Of a DNA stretch of 64,000 bases, positions 8,844-17,426 are shown piece after piece. Source of the DNA: Actinomycetota bacterium (GTDB taxonomy: Bacteria > Actinomycetota > Actinomycetes > JACCUZ01); contig JAVEDI010000056.1 of the NCBI GenBank assembly GCA_030841035.1, positions 24,770 to 88,769 on the forward strand. The letters are read 5' to 3'. The first letter of the stretch is position 1. Every line of letters starts with the position of its first letter. Below the pieces are notes generated by a model. It saw nothing but the letters and a program-made list of their open reading frames with translations, ran no database searches and was not told the DNA's origin. The position numbers and the translations under genes were made by a program.

Positions 8844-9497
8844 GTGTTCGACTCGGTACTGCTCGACGTGGACGGCACACTGGTCGACAGCAACTACCAG
8901 CACGCGCTCGCGTGGTATCGCGCGTTCCGAGCGCATGGCCATGTCCTGCCGGTGTGGGCGATCCACCGCAAGATCGGCATGGGCGGTGACCAGCTGGTCC
9001 CCTCGCTGATCGGGCAGGAGGCCGATCACGAACGCGGCGACGCGATCAGGTCCGCGTGGCAGCAGCGGTTCGAGACGATGATCGAGGAGATCGCGCCGGT
9101 GCCCGGCGCGGCCGACGTGCTGCAGCGGCTGGCTCAGTCGCCGGCCCGCGTGTGCCTGGCCAGCTCCGGCAAGAGCGAGCACCTGCAGCACTACCTGGAC
9201 CTGCTGGAGGCCCGCGAGCTGCTCGACGCCTGGACCACCTCCGAGGACGTCGAGAAGTCCAAGCCCGAGCCCGACATCCTGGCGGTCGCGCGGGACCGGA
9301 TCGGGGGCCGACGTCCCGTCGTGGTGGGGGACTCGACCTGGGACTTCGAGGCCGCCGGGCGGCTGGGCCTCGAGGGATGGGCGTTGCGCACCGGCGGCTT
9401 CTCGACCGAGGAGCTGCGTGGGGCAGGGGCCAGCGAGGTCTACGACGACCTGTACTCGCTCGGCCAGGACCTGCTGCCCCTGCTCGGAGCGCGCTAG
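8844..9497 (+). CDS. HAD-family hydrolase (phosphoglycolate/beta-phosphoglucomutase-like)
   Basis: A 217-residue haloacid dehalogenase superfamily hydrolase of subfamily I. Motif I is DVDGTLVDS at the N-terminus (the first aspartate is the nucleophile), motif II is the serine in LASSGK, motif III is the lysine in EKSKPEPD, and motif IV is VGDSTWDFEAA. An alpha-helical cap lies between motifs I and II. It is probably a phosphatase on a small phosphorylated metabolite. The GTG start is preceded by AAGGGAG. The next gene begins 203 bases downstream after its own promoter. Confidence 0.88.
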   Translation: MFDSVLLDVDGTLVDSNYQHALAWYRAFRAHGHVLPVWAIHRKIGMGGDQLVPSLIGQEADHERGDAIRSAWQQRFETMIEEIAPVPGAADVLQRLAQSPARVCLASSGKSEHLQHYLDLLEARELLDAWTTSEDVEKSKPEPDILAVARDRIGGRRPVVVGDSTWDFEAAGRLGLEGWALRTGGFSTEELRGAGASEVYDDLYSLGQDLLPLLGAR

Positions 9498-9531
9498 CCG
9501 CCTCGATGGCCGCGTCCGGATGAGGGGCGCC

Positions 9532-9561
9532 TTGACGTGAGCGATGTGACGGGTGTTATCT
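9532..9561 (+). promoter_or_regulatory. candidate promoter for the NlpC/P60 hydrolase gene
   Basis: TTGACG at 9532-9537 and TTATCT at 9556-9561 are separated by 18 bases and precede the NlpC/P60 start by about 140 bases. The -35 is good and the -10 is weak. If used, it implies a leader of roughly 130 bases, long enough to hold a regulatory RNA. Confidence 0.4.
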
Positions 9562-9700
9562 AGCGGGACGATTGTGACTTCAGTTGCCCTCCCAGGGCGT
9601 CGAGACCAGGTCGTGGGTTCCCGAGCCGTCGGGTCCGTCCCCTCCGTGCCGGCGGGTGCGTCGACCCGGCAGCCGCCGGGGGACCGCGAGAGGAGAGCCG
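9562..9700 (+). other. long GC-rich leader of wall hydrolase gene (possible structured RNA)
   Basis: This stretch has no gene. It has several complementary G/C tracts and near its 3' end reads ACCCGGCAGCCGCC followed by GAGAGGAG, loosely like the 3' end of actinobacterial ydaO (cyclic di-AMP) riboswitches that precede wall hydrolase genes. The conserved 5' half of that riboswitch is not recognisable to me, so it is recorded only as an unexplained leader. Confidence 0.3.
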
Positions 9701-11134
9701 GTGGGGAGGCAGCAGTCCGTCGCGCGCGCCCACCGACGTACGTCGCGGCTCGCGCTCGCCGCCGTGCTGGGCGCTGTCACCCTCGCCGGGCCCGCGCCGC
9801 ACGCCTCCGCCGCCGCCGACCCCGGTGTCTACCCGAGCGCGTCGCAGGTCGCGGCCAGCAGGGCACGGGTCACCAGCCGCGCGGCCCAGGTCGGTCGCAT
9901 CGAGGCGCGGCTCGCCGCCGCGACGGCTCGCTCGGCGGCGCTCGCCACCCAGGTCGCCGTCGCGGTCGAGGCGTACAACGGGGCGCGGTACCGCCTCCAG
10001 TCGGCCGTCGCCGGCGCGAAGCGGGCTCAGCGGCGCGCGGCTGCCGCCCGGACCGGCGTGGCCACGTCGCGCCGGGAGGTCGGAGCGTTCGCCGCGGCGG
10101 CGTACCGCACCGGTGGCGACCTCGGCGGGTTGTCGGCGTTCCTGAGTGCGCAGGGCCCCCGTGACCTGATCAGCCGGGCGGCGGCGCTCACGGCCATCGG
10201 GCAGCACCGCGACAACATGCTGGACGCCCTGCGGTCGGCCCAAGCCGTCTCCGGCGTCATGGCGCACCGCGCCGACGTGATGGTGGCCGAGCGCCGCCGG
10301 GCGACGCTCGCGGTGGCCAGGGCGAAGCAGAGCGCGCAGAGCGCCCTGGCCGGCCAACGGCAGGCGGTCGGCGAGATCAGCGCCGAACGAGCCTCGCTGG
10401 TGCGCTCCCTGGCCGCGGCTCGGCACACCTCCGTGCGCCTCGAGCGGGCGCGCCAGGCCGGTCTGGAAGCAGCTCGCCAGGCCGCGGCCCGGCGGGCGGC
10501 GGCGGCCCGCGCCGCCCGGGCGGCGCGGGTCGCGGCGGCGGCCGCGGCGGCGGCCGCCAGTGCGCGGGCGGCAGCGGCGGCGCAGGCCGCGGCGGAGTCC
10601 CGGCGACAGGCCGAGGAGGCAGCGGCCGGTCAGGCGCGGGCACCTGCCGACGAGCGCGGCGGCGGCTCGTCGGGCGGTGGCTCCGGCGACACCGGTGGCG
10701 GTTCCGGTGGTGGCTCCGGCGACCCGGCTCCGGCGCCGCCGGCCTCCTCGGGCTCCTCGGGCGCAACGGCGTCCGGCGCCTCCGCGGCGATCGCGTTCGC
10801 CCGCGACCAGATCGGCAAGCCCTACGTGTGGGCGGCCGACGGTCCGGGGTCCTTCGACTGCTCGGGGCTGACCATGCGGGCCTGGCAACAGGGCGGCGTG
10901 TCCCTGCCGCACTACAGCGTCGCCCAGTACCAGCAGAGCCAACCGGTGGCGCTGGGCGACCTGCGTCCCGGCGACCTGGTCTTCTTCGCGAGCAACAAGT
11001 CCGACTACCGCAGCATCTACCACGTCGCGCTGTACGTCGGCGACGGTCAGATGATCGAGGCACCCTTCACCGGTGAGGACGTGCGCGTCTCGAGCATCTG
11101 GCGTGACAGCCTCTTCGGCGCTGCGCGGCCGTGA
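9701..11134 (+). CDS. secreted NlpC/P60 peptidoglycan endopeptidase
   Basis: A 477-residue wall hydrolase resembling the RipA/CwlO type. The GTG at 9701 is chosen for its AGGAGAG ribosome site; the product then starts with a short basic region and a signal peptide ending near HASAAA. A long alanine- and arginine-rich coiled coil covers about residues 45-310. A Gly/Ser/Pro linker follows, and the C-terminal roughly 120 residues form the NlpC/P60 cysteine peptidase, with catalytic Cys in FDCSGL and His in YHVALYVGDG. It should cut stem peptides between D-Glu and the diamino acid during cell separation or growth. Coiled coils of this kind often keep the enzyme inactive until docked to divisome partners. 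Confidence 0.92.
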   Translation: MGRQQSVARAHRRTSRLALAAVLGAVTLAGPAPHASAAADPGVYPSASQVAASRARVTSRAAQVGRIEARLAAATARSAALATQVAVAVEAYNGARYRLQSAVAGAKRAQRRAAAARTGVATSRREVGAFAAAAYRTGGDLGGLSAFLSAQGPRDLISRAAALTAIGQHRDNMLDALRSAQAVSGVMAHRADVMVAERRRATLAVARAKQSAQSALAGQRQAVGEISAERASLVRSLAAARHTSVRLERARQAGLEAARQAAARRAAAARAARAARVAAAAAAAAASARAAAAAQAAAESRRQAEEAAAGQARAPADERGGGSSGGGSGDTGGGSGGGSGDPAPAPPASSGSSGATASGASAAIAFARDQIGKPYVWAADGPGSFDCSGLTMRAWQQGGVSLPHYSVAQYQQSQPVALGDLRPGDLVFFASNKSDYRSIYHVALYVGDGQMIEAPFTGEDVRVSSIWRDSLFGAARP

Positions 11135-11164
11135 CGGGCTGATGGCCGGCGACCTGGCCGGTCC

Positions 11165-11833
11165 ATGACCGGCTACCTCGACCGCCGAGGCGGCAGCTTC
11201 GGTGGGTGGCTGGTCCTGCTGGCTCTGGGCTACGGGTTCTTCCACCACGTCGGCATCCTGTTGCGCGGTCTCGGCGAGGTGGGGGACACGCACACCCGGT
11301 GGGCCGACTGGATCGACCTGGCGACGCCGTACGTCGTCACCGGTGCGGCGGCGGGCGCGCTGCTCGCCGCGCACGCCACTCGCCGCGCGTGGGTGGTCTT
11401 CTGGTTCGCCGCGGTGCTGTACACGCAGGGGCACGGGATCCACCTCGCCGCGAACTCGGTCGGCAACGTGGTGCCCGGCGAGCCGGCGCACCTGTGGGAC
11501 GAGCGGGTCGGGCACTACCTGTTCTACGCCGGCTTCTGGCTGCTGGTCGCGGTGCTCGCGGCGACGCTGTCGGAGCGCCGTCCTCGGGGCGGGCCGGGTG
11601 CCCATCTCCTCGCGCTGGTGGTCGGCTTCACCCACTTCACCAACTCGGTAGAGGGCCAGACGGCGTACGCCGGCATCGGGGTCGCCGTGCTGTTCGTGCT
11701 GTGGGGACTGGTGACGCGCCAGGGCCTCGGCCGGGTGCTGGTGACGGCGTACGGGTTCTCGCTGCTGCTGTTCGCCGCCTACGCCGTCTGGCAGGGCGGC
11801 CTGCCGGAGTTCACTGAAGTGGGCCTCGTCTGA
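11165..11833 (+). CDS. multi-pass membrane protein of unknown function
   Basis: A 222-residue integral membrane protein with about six hydrophobic segments (near residues 14-34, 55-75, 78-98, 118-138, 146-165 and 185-205). Conserved-looking histidines lie in FFHHVG, QGHGIHLAAN and FTHFTNS, which could bind metal or heme, but I recognise no named family. It follows the NlpC/P60 gene by 30 bases and may be co-transcribed with it. It is convergent with the pyrophosphatase gene. Confidence 0.75.
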   Translation: MTGYLDRRGGSFGGWLVLLALGYGFFHHVGILLRGLGEVGDTHTRWADWIDLATPYVVTGAAAGALLAAHATRRAWVVFWFAAVLYTQGHGIHLAANSVGNVVPGEPAHLWDERVGHYLFYAGFWLLVAVLAATLSERRPRGGPGAHLLALVVGFTHFTNSVEGQTAYAGIGVAVLFVLWGLVTRQGLGRVLVTAYGFSLLLFAAYAVWQGGLPEFTEVGLV

Positions 11834-11852
11834 GCGCCACGACCGGCGAGGG

Positions 11853-12362
11853 TCAGTAGCGGTGCGCGGTGCCGTCGGCGCGAGCCTTCGCGAGCCGTTC
11901 GGTGGACGCGTCGATCTCCGCCTCCGCCTCGACGCGCCCCACCCAGGTGGCGCCCTCGACCGACTTGCCGGGCTCCAGGTCCTTGTAGACCTCGAAGAAG
12001 TGCTGGATCTCCAGCCGGTCGTACTCGGACACGTGATGGATGTCGCGCAGGTGCTCCCAGCGGGGGTCGGTCGCGGGCACGCACAGCACCTTGTCGTCGC
12101 CGCCGGCCTCGTCGGTCATGCGGAACATGCCCAGCGCCCGCGCCTTGATCACGCAGCCCGGGAAGGTCGGCTCCTCCAGCAGCACCAGCGCGTCGAGCGG
12201 GTCGCCGTCGAGCCCCAGGGTGTTCTCGATGAAACCGTAGTCCGACGGGTAGCGCGTCGACGTGAACAGCATGCGGTCCAGCCGGATCCGGCCGGTCTCG
12301 TGGTCGACCTCGTACTTGTTGCGGTTGCCTTTGGGGATCTCGATGAACACGTCGAACTCCAC
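11853..12362 (-). CDS. ppa: inorganic pyrophosphatase
   Basis: A soluble family I pyrophosphatase of 169 residues that hydrolyses PPi to drive biosynthesis. The GTG at 12362 is chosen because the product then begins [11 protein letters not shown], aligning with the usual start of actinobacterial Ppa, and a GGAG lies 8 bases upstream. The signatures [16 protein letters not shown] and the metal-binding aspartate cluster DGDPLDALV are all present, with length typical of the family. An upstream extension of about 70 codons is open but reads through repeats and is rejected. The promoter must lie in the repeat-bearing gap before dacB. Confidence 0.93.
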   Translation of the reverse strand: MEFDVFIEIPKGNRNKYEVDHETGRIRLDRMLFTSTRYPSDYGFIENTLGLDGDPLDALVLLEEPTFPGCVIKARALGMFRMTDEAGGDDKVLCVPATDPRWEHLRDIHHVSEYDRLEIQHFFEVYKDLEPGKSVEGATWVGRVEAEAEIDASTERLAKARADGTAHRY

Positions 12363-12518
12363 GGCGGGGCTCCAGTCCTCGGCGATCACGCGGTCGACCG
12401 GCCCGAGCGCTCCGGGCGAGCTCGCACACGACCGCCGGATAGTCTCACGAGCACGAGAAGCACGCCGTTCCGCGCCCGCCCGTCGCCCGGCCACGCCCGA
12501 CCACGCCCCGAACTCTGC

Positions 12519-12571
12519 CGACCACCGCCCGACTACCGCCCGACCACCGCCCGACCACCGCCCGACCACCG
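12519..12571. repeat. tandem 11-base repeat array
   Basis: About 4.8 copies of CGACCACCGCC, with one C-to-T change in the second copy, abut the REP-like palindrome directly. The unit length is close to one helical turn. It is simple-sequence DNA, probably variable in copy number between strains. Confidence 0.85.
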
Positions 12572-12572
12572 T

Positions 12573-12623
12573 TGATCGTGAGGGGGATCAGCACCGAAAA
12601 GGTGCCGGATCCCCTCACGATCA
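12573..12623. repeat. REP-like palindrome, copy 1
   Basis: Inverted repeat with 23-base arms (12573-12595 and 12601-12623), outer stem TGATCGTGAGGGG perfectly paired, a short internal mismatch, inner GCACC/GGTGC stem and a GAAAA loop. It shares its outer arms with the element at 58645-58695, so it belongs to a dispersed intergenic repeat family. The role is unknown; such elements can be terminators, nucleoid-protein sites or RAYT substrates. Confidence 0.85.
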
Positions 12624-12644
12624 CGAGAAGTTTCGGGTAGGTAC

Positions 12645-12707
12645 GGCGGGCGCGGCGGGCGCGGCGGGTACGGCGGGCGCGGCGGGTACGGCGGGTACGG
12701 CGGGCGC
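12645..12707. repeat. tandem 9-base repeat array next to dacB
   Basis: Seven units alternate between GGCGGGCGC and GGCGGGTAC, ending 18 bases before the dacB start. The order of the two variants is irregular. An array in this place could affect dacB transcription through spacing or G-rich structure; this is inference. Confidence 0.85.
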
Positions 12708-12725
12708 GGGGGTGGACGAAGCGAG

Positions 12726-14162
12726 GTGACGGTGCGGGTGGGCGGACGGCTGCACCGGCAGGGTCGCGGGCGGGTGGTCACAGTCGTCGTGGCCCTCGCC
12801 GTGCTGCTCGCCGGCGGCGCCGCAGCGGGGCTCGCGAGCACCGACCGGCTCCCCGGCCAGCAGCGGCGCGCTGCCCCGACACCCACGCCCAGCACGTCGC
12901 CGCTGCCCGAGGCGGCGCCGGTGCTGGCGCCGGTCACGGGGCAGCCGTCGGCGACCGCCGGGGTCGCGCTCGGGCGGCTGCAGGCGCTGCTCGAGAGCCG
13001 CGCGCTCGGCCGGAACACCTCGGCGCTGCTGCTCGACGCGGACAGCGGCCAGCCGCTGCTCGACCGCGCCTCCACCGTGGCGCGCACCCCCGCGTCGGTC
13101 GCCAAGCTCGCGACCACGACGGCAGCTCTCGTCGCCCTGGGGCCCGACACCCGGCTGACCACCCGCACGGTGACCGGCGCCCGCGCCGACGAGGTCGTCC
13201 TCGTCGGTGCCGGTGACGCCACTCTGACCGTGCGCCGCGACCCGCGCGGCAGCTATCCGGCGCGGGCCAGCCTCGCCGCGCTCGCCGACGCGACCGCCGC
13301 CGCGCTGCGCCGGACACCGAGCCCGCCGCGCGTCGCCCGGGTCCGCGTCGACGACTCCCTGTTCGCGGGTCCGGCCGTCTCCCCGGCCTGGCCCGCCACC
13401 TATGTCCGCTCGGGGGTCGTCAGCCCGGTGAGCGCGCTCTCCGTCGACGCCGGGCGGGTCCGACCCGGCGCCAGCGGCCGGGAGCCGGACCCGGCGCTGG
13501 CCGCCGGCCGAGACCTGGCCCGGTTGCTCGACGCCCGGGGCATCCGGGTCCGCGGACCGGTCACCCGCACGACCGCCCCGGCCGCAGCCACGACGCTGGC
13601 GCAGGTGCGCTCGCCGACGGTGGCCGAGATGGTCGAGACCGACCTGCAGACCAGCGACAACGACCTCGCCGAGGCGCTGCTGCGCCTCGTCGCCCTGGCG
13701 CGCCACCAGCCCGCCACCTTCTCCGGCGGTACGTCGGCCGTGTTGTCCGTCCTGGACGAGCTCGGCCTGCCCACCGACGGTGTGACGCTGCGTGACGGCA
13801 GCGGCCTGTCACGCGAGTCGGTGATACCGGCCAGCACCCTGGCCGGGCTGCTCGCGCTCGCCGCGACCGACCTACGCCGCCCGTGGCTGCGCACCGTCGT
13901 CACCAGCCTGCCGGTGGCCGCCTTCTCGGGCACGCTCGCCACGCGCTACGGGGGCGCCGCCACCCGGCCCGGTGCCGGTCTGGTCCGTGCCAAGACCGGC
14001 ACGCTGACCGGGGTCAGCACGCTGGCCGGTGTGACGACCGACGGATCGCGCACGCTGGTGTTCGTGGTGATGTCCGACCGCGTGCCGGCCGGCGGCACGC
14101 TGGCCGCACGGGAGGTGCTCGACCGCTTCGCGGCGACGGTCGCCGGCGCCGCGCCACGCTGA
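12726..14162 (+). CDS. dacB: D-alanyl-D-alanine carboxypeptidase/endopeptidase (PBP4 family)
   Basis: A 478-residue class C low-molecular-weight penicillin-binding protein. An N-terminal signal or anchor helix (about residues 17-35) and a Pro/Thr linker precede the S13 peptidase domain. All three active-site motifs are present: SVAK at 124-127 (nucleophile S124), SDN at 310-312 and KTG at 423-425, with the large PBP4 insertion between the first two. It trims or cleaves peptidoglycan cross-links outside the membrane. The GTG at 12726 has only a weak GAAGCGAG upstream; GTG codons at 12732 and 12738 are alternatives. Its position before the metalloprotease, tilS and hpt is the standard actinobacterial order. 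Confidence 0.92.
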   Translation: MTVRVGGRLHRQGRGRVVTVVVALAVLLAGGAAAGLASTDRLPGQQRRAAPTPTPSTSPLPEAAPVLAPVTGQPSATAGVALGRLQALLESRALGRNTSALLLDADSGQPLLDRASTVARTPASVAKLATTTAALVALGPDTRLTTRTVTGARADEVVLVGAGDATLTVRRDPRGSYPARASLAALADATAAALRRTPSPPRVARVRVDDSLFAGPAVSPAWPATYVRSGVVSPVSALSVDAGRVRPGASGREPDPALAAGRDLARLLDARGIRVRGPVTRTTAPAAATTLAQVRSPTVAEMVETDLQTSDNDLAEALLRLVALARHQPATFSGGTSAVLSVLDELGLPTDGVTLRDGSGLSRESVIPASTLAGLLALAATDLRRPWLRTVVTSLPVAAFSGTLATRYGGAATRPGAGLVRAKTGTLTGVSTLAGVTTDGSRTLVFVVMSDRVPAGGTLAAREVLDRFAATVAGAAPR

Positions 14163-14243
14163 GGAAGACCTCGCAACTCACCGGATTCGGCGAGGTTGAG
14201 CCGGCAGGGCCGGGGAATCATGGGCCTCGGAAGGAGGCACACC

Positions 14244-14387
14244 ATGGCAATGTTGCTTTGGATTCTGGCAGTGCTGATCGGTATCTGGGGCGTCGTCACG
14301 CTCGTGCGTGGTCAGGTCCTGTTGGGCATCATCCTGATCATCGTGGCGTTCCTCGTCGGCCCCGGCGGCGTCAGCGTCTTCGGCTAG
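14244..14387 (+). CDS. GPGG-motif small membrane protein
   Basis: A 47-residue hydrophobic protein with two membrane-spanning stretches joined by VRGQ and ending in VGPGGVSVFG, the signature of a small actinobacterial GPGG-motif family of unknown function. The ATG at 14244 is fixed by a strong AAGGAGG at 14231-14237. A 17-bp terminator-like hairpin follows, so it is probably a single-gene transcript. Confidence 0.85.
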   Translation: MAMLLWILAVLIGIWGVVTLVRGQVLLGIILIIVAFLVGPGGVSVFG

Positions 14388-14426
14388 CGGCCGAGACAGC
14401 GCGGCACCGCCCGCATACCGCACGTT

Positions 14427-14464
14427 CGACGACCCGCGCGATCCCGCGATCGCGCGGGTCGTCG
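14427..14464 (+). terminator. strong hairpin after small membrane protein gene
   Basis: A perfect 17-bp stem (14427-14443 with 14448-14464) closed by a 4-base loop lies 40 bases after the small-protein stop and 76 bases before the promoter hexamer of the next gene. No U-tract follows. It is the strongest perfect hairpin between genes in this part of the window and fits an intrinsic terminator of the GC-rich type. Confidence 0.75.
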
Positions 14465-14539
14465 CGTTACCGCCGCAGCCAAGACACCCGCAGCCATGAC
14501 ACCGCGACCGGCCGCCCGGCCCGCGCGCTCCCAACGACG

Positions 14540-14551
14540 TACGGTGAAGAG
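14540..14551 (+). promoter_or_regulatory. -10 hexamer for a leaderless metalloprotease transcript
   Basis: TACGGT at 14540-14545 lies exactly six bases before the ATG at 14552, so transcription would begin at the start codon itself. The intervening GAAGAG could also act as a ribosome site for a longer transcript. Confidence 0.55.
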
Positions 14552-15652
14552 ATGAACTCTGTGATGGTCGACTGGGACCTCGCTGTGTCCACCGGCAAGC
14601 GGCTGGTGCGTCCGGGTCCCGAGATCACCGCGACGGAGGCCCGCGAGGCGGTCGCCGCGCTGCGCGACTACGCCGCCCAGGCCCACGAGCACGTGCGTGG
14701 CTACACCGGCCTGCAGGCGCCGACCGAGGGCGCCAGCGTCGCGGTCATCGACCGGCCGGGATGGATCCAGGCCAACGCGGCCGGCTTCCGCACCGTGATC
14801 GAGCCGCTGGTCGAGAAGCTCGTGAGCAACCGCCCGCCGACGCCCGTCGCGTCGGCCGTCGGGTCGCGCGTCACCGGCGTGCAGACCGGCACGCTGCTCG
14901 CCTTCCTGGCCACGAAGGTCCTCGGCCAGTACGAGCTCTTCCCGCCGTACGGCGAGGATGCCGGCGAGCGTCCTGGCCGGTTGCTGCTGGTCGCTCCCAA
15001 CATCGTCGCCGCCGAGCGCGAGATGGGCGTCGTGCCGGCCGACTTCCGGCTGTGGGTGTGCCTGCACGAGGAGACCCACCGCGTGCAGTTCGGCGCGGTG
15101 CCGTGGCTGCGCGGGCACGTGATGAGTGAGATCCGGGCCTTCGTCGCGGCCACCGATGTCGACACCGCCGCCATGGCGCAGCGGCTGCGCTGCGCCGCGT
15201 CGGCCGCCTACGAGGCGATCAAGGACGGCTTCGACCCCGACGCCTCGACCGAGGGCGCCTCCCTCGTGGAAGCCGTGCAGACTCCCGAGCAGCGCGAGAT
15301 CCTCGACCGGATCACCGCGCTCATGTCGCTGCTCGAGGGGCACGCCGACTTCGTCATGGACGGCATCGGACCCGAGGTCGTGCCTTCGGTGGCCGACATC
15401 CGGCGCAAGTTCCAGCAGCGCCGCAAGGAGGCCGGCCGGGTCGAGCTGGTCGTGCGCCGGCTGCTCGGCATCGACGCCAAGCTGCGGCAGTACCGCGACG
15501 GCGAGCGCTTCGTGCGCGGCGCGGTCGAGCGGGGGGGCATGGTCGGGTTCAACCGGGTCTGGGAAGGGCCCCACCAGCTGCCGACCAAGGAGGAGATCGC
15601 CCATCCCGACGCGTGGGTGGACCGCGTCGTGGGGCGCCGCGAGCTCGCCTGA
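14552..15652 (+). CDS. zinc-dependent metalloprotease (DUF2342 family)
   Basis: A 366-residue actinobacterial zinc-dependent metalloprotease of the family once tagged as F420-biosynthesis-associated. The zinc-binding HExxH motif is HEETH at residues 172-176, and a later EGHADFVMD segment supplies the probable third ligand region. No signal peptide is visible, so it should act in the cytoplasm; its substrates are unknown. The ATG at 14552 is supported by the TACGGT hexamer placed for a leaderless start. It is the conserved neighbour of dacB, tilS and hpt across Actinomycetes, suggesting a housekeeping role. Confidence 0.87.
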   Translation: MNSVMVDWDLAVSTGKRLVRPGPEITATEAREAVAALRDYAAQAHEHVRGYTGLQAPTEGASVAVIDRPGWIQANAAGFRTVIEPLVEKLVSNRPPTPVASAVGSRVTGVQTGTLLAFLATKVLGQYELFPPYGEDAGERPGRLLLVAPNIVAAEREMGVVPADFRLWVCLHEETHRVQFGAVPWLRGHVMSEIRAFVAATDVDTAAMAQRLRCAASAAYEAIKDGFDPDASTEGASLVEAVQTPEQREILDRITALMSLLEGHADFVMDGIGPEVVPSVADIRRKFQQRRKEAGRVELVVRRLLGIDAKLRQYRDGERFVRGAVERGGMVGFNRVWEGPHQLPTKEEIAHPDAWVDRVVGRRELA

Positions 15653-15687
15653 GCAGCGCCGGCACCGACAGCGCCGGGCAGGCGCCG

Positions 15688-15699
15688 TACGGTGCGCGT
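15688..15699 (+). promoter_or_regulatory. -10 hexamer for leaderless tilS
   Basis: TACGGT at 15688-15693 is separated by six bases from the GTG at 15700. No Shine-Dalgarno is visible. The element repeats the TACGGT arrangement found before the metalloprotease and P450 genes and fixes the tilS start. Confidence 0.55.
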
Positions 15700-16665
15700 G
15701 TGGGACCCAGCCCGGCCGTCGCCGACGTACGCCGCGCAGTGCGCGCCGCCGTCTCCGACCTCGCGCCGGGTGACCTGGTGCTCGTCGCGTGCAGCGGCGG
15801 GGCCGACTCGTTCGCGCTCGCGGCGGCGCTCGCCTTCGAGGCACCCCGCGCCGGGCTCGCCGCCGGAGCGCTGACCGTGGACCACGGCCTGCAGCAGGGG
15901 TCGGCGGACCGCGCCGGCGAGCTGGCCATGACCCTGCGCGGCCTCGGTCTCGACCCGACCGAGGTGCTCACCGTGACCGTCGGCGCGGCCGGGGGGCCGG
16001 AGGCGGCGGCGCGGGCGGCGCGGTACGCCGCACTGGCCGCCGCCGCCGACCGGCTGGCGGCCGCCGCCGTGGTGCTCGGGCACACCCGCGACGACCAGGC
16101 CGAGACCGTGCTGCTCGGGCTGGCGCGGGGTTCGGGGGCTCGTTCGCTGGCCGGCATGGCAGCGGTCACCGGACGCTGGCGGCGTCCCCTGCTCGGGCTC
16201 GACCGGGCCACCACCAGGCGCGCAGCCGCCGGCCTGCCGGTCTGGGAGGACCCGCACAACACCGACCCCGCCTACGCCCGGTCCCGCGTGCGGCGCGACG
16301 CCCTCCCTGCCCTGGAGGCGGCCCTCGGTCCGGGCGTCGCCGCCGCGCTCGCCCGCAGCGCCGACCTGCTGCGCGCCGATGCCGACGCGCTCGACGTCTG
16401 GGCGGCATCGGCGTACGCCGCCTGCGGTGGCGGGAACGGGCTCGACGTGCCCGCCCTGGAGGCCCTGCCGGCCGCCGTGCGCTCCCGGGTGCTGCGCCGG
16501 GCCGCGCTCGAGGCGGGTGCGCCGGCCGGCGACCTGACGGCAGGCCACGTCGGCGAGCTCGAGCGGCTGCTGCGCGACTGGCACGGTCAGGGGCCGCTGC
16601 ACCTGCCGGGCGGGGTCCGCGTCGAACGGCGATGTGGCAGGCTGCTGCTCACCCGTGGCCAGTGA
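15700..16665 (+). CDS. tilS: tRNA(Ile)-lysidine synthase
   Basis: A 321-residue PP-loop ATPase that attaches lysine to C34 of the CAU-anticodon tRNA-Ile, letting it read AUA. The PP-loop SGGADS is at residues 32-37, with the family segments VDHGLQ and [12 protein letters not shown] following. The C-terminal part is shorter than in E. coli TilS, as usual for Actinomycetes. An upstream in-frame start would overlap the metalloprotease; the GTG at 15700 is preferred because TACGGT lies six bases before it. The next gene, hpt, follows at 39 bases, a pairing (tilS-hpt-ftsH) conserved across bacteria. Confidence 0.92.
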   Translation: MGPSPAVADVRRAVRAAVSDLAPGDLVLVACSGGADSFALAAALAFEAPRAGLAAGALTVDHGLQQGSADRAGELAMTLRGLGLDPTEVLTVTVGAAGGPEAAARAARYAALAAAADRLAAAAVVLGHTRDDQAETVLLGLARGSGARSLAGMAAVTGRWRRPLLGLDRATTRRAAAGLPVWEDPHNTDPAYARSRVRRDALPALEAALGPGVAAALARSADLLRADADALDVWAASAYAACGGGNGLDVPALEALPAAVRSRVLRRAALEAGAPAGDLTAGHVGELERLLRDWHGQGPLHLPGGVRVERRCGRLLLTRGQ

Positions 16666-16704
16666 CCGGGATCGACCTCCAGCGAGGCAGGAGCGGGAGC
16701 ACGC

Positions 16705-17259
16705 GTGGACGAGAAGGACCTGGGCACCGATCTCGAGAAGGTGCTGATCTCCGAGGAGCAGATCAGCCACCGCCTGCGGGAGATGGCAGCCGAGATCGAC
16801 CGTGACTACGAGGGCCGGGACCTGCTGCTGGTCGGCGTCCTCAAGGGCGCCGTGATGGTCATGGCCGACCTGGCCCGGGCCCTCGGCTCGCACATCGAGA
16901 TGGACTGGATGGCGGTGTCGTCCTACGGTTCCGGCACCAAGTCCTCGGGCGTGGTGCGCATCCTCAAGGACCTCGACCGCGACATCACCGGACGTGACGT
17001 GCTCATCGTCGAGGACATCATCGACTCGGGGCTGACCTTGTCCTGGCTGATGTCCAACCTGTCCTCGCGCGGGCCGGCCTCGGTAGAGGTGTGCACCCTG
17101 CTGCGCAAGCCCGACGCCGCCCAGGTGGCCGTCCCGGTCCGCTACGTGGGCTTCGACATCCCCAACGAGTTCGTCGTGGGCTACGGCCTCGACTACGGCG
17201 AGCGCTACCGCAACGTGCCCTTCGTGGGCACCCTGGCGCCGCACGTCTACACGGCCTGA
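16705..17259 (+). CDS. hpt: hypoxanthine phosphoribosyltransferase
   Basis: A 184-residue purine salvage enzyme that converts hypoxanthine or guanine plus PRPP to IMP or GMP. The PRPP-binding motif [14 protein letters not shown] is intact. [11 protein letters not shown] (flexible loop) and the base-binding [15 protein letters not shown] segment are also present. The GTG at 16705 has AGGAGCGGGAG upstream. It lies between tilS and ftsH in the common order and is probably co-transcribed with tilS. Confidence 0.95.
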   Translation: MDEKDLGTDLEKVLISEEQISHRLREMAAEIDRDYEGRDLLLVGVLKGAVMVMADLARALGSHIEMDWMAVSSYGSGTKSSGVVRILKDLDRDITGRDVLIVEDIIDSGLTLSWLMSNLSSRGPASVEVCTLLRKPDAAQVAVPVRYVGFDIPNEFVVGYGLDYGERYRNVPFVGTLAPHVYTA

Positions 17260-17426
17260 GTCCCCGGAGATCACCCCGGTAGCCCGGCGGACCGGCGCCC
17301 TCCGCGGGAACGCCTCACGGCCCCGCGGCGTTGTGGCTGACGTCGGGCAGCGCCCGGTTAGGCGGGCAACGTCCGCATCTGGGCGCGCCGCGTAGTACCG
17401 TCAAGGTCCGACTTCCCACGTTCGGC

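Larger units (their letters stand above)
12363..12725. other. repeat-rich 363-base divergent intergenic region
   Basis: Gap between the divergent ppa and dacB genes. From left to right it holds about 150 bases next to the ppa start (room for its promoter), an array of 11-base repeats (12519-12571), a REP-like palindrome (12573-12623), and an array of 9-base repeats (12645-12707) ending 18 bases before dacB. Open frames across it are repeat artefacts. No convincing SD-promoter pair for dacB is visible inside the repeats. Confidence 0.75.

Noticed and set aside
12519..12707. Possible CRISPR-like array
   Set aside because: Repeats are 9 and 11 bases long and directly adjacent with no unique spacers; no cas gene is near.
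15208..17274. 688-codon open frame antisense to the metalloprotease, tilS and hpt
   Set aside because: Covers three well-identified genes on the other strand and has no recognisable domain.
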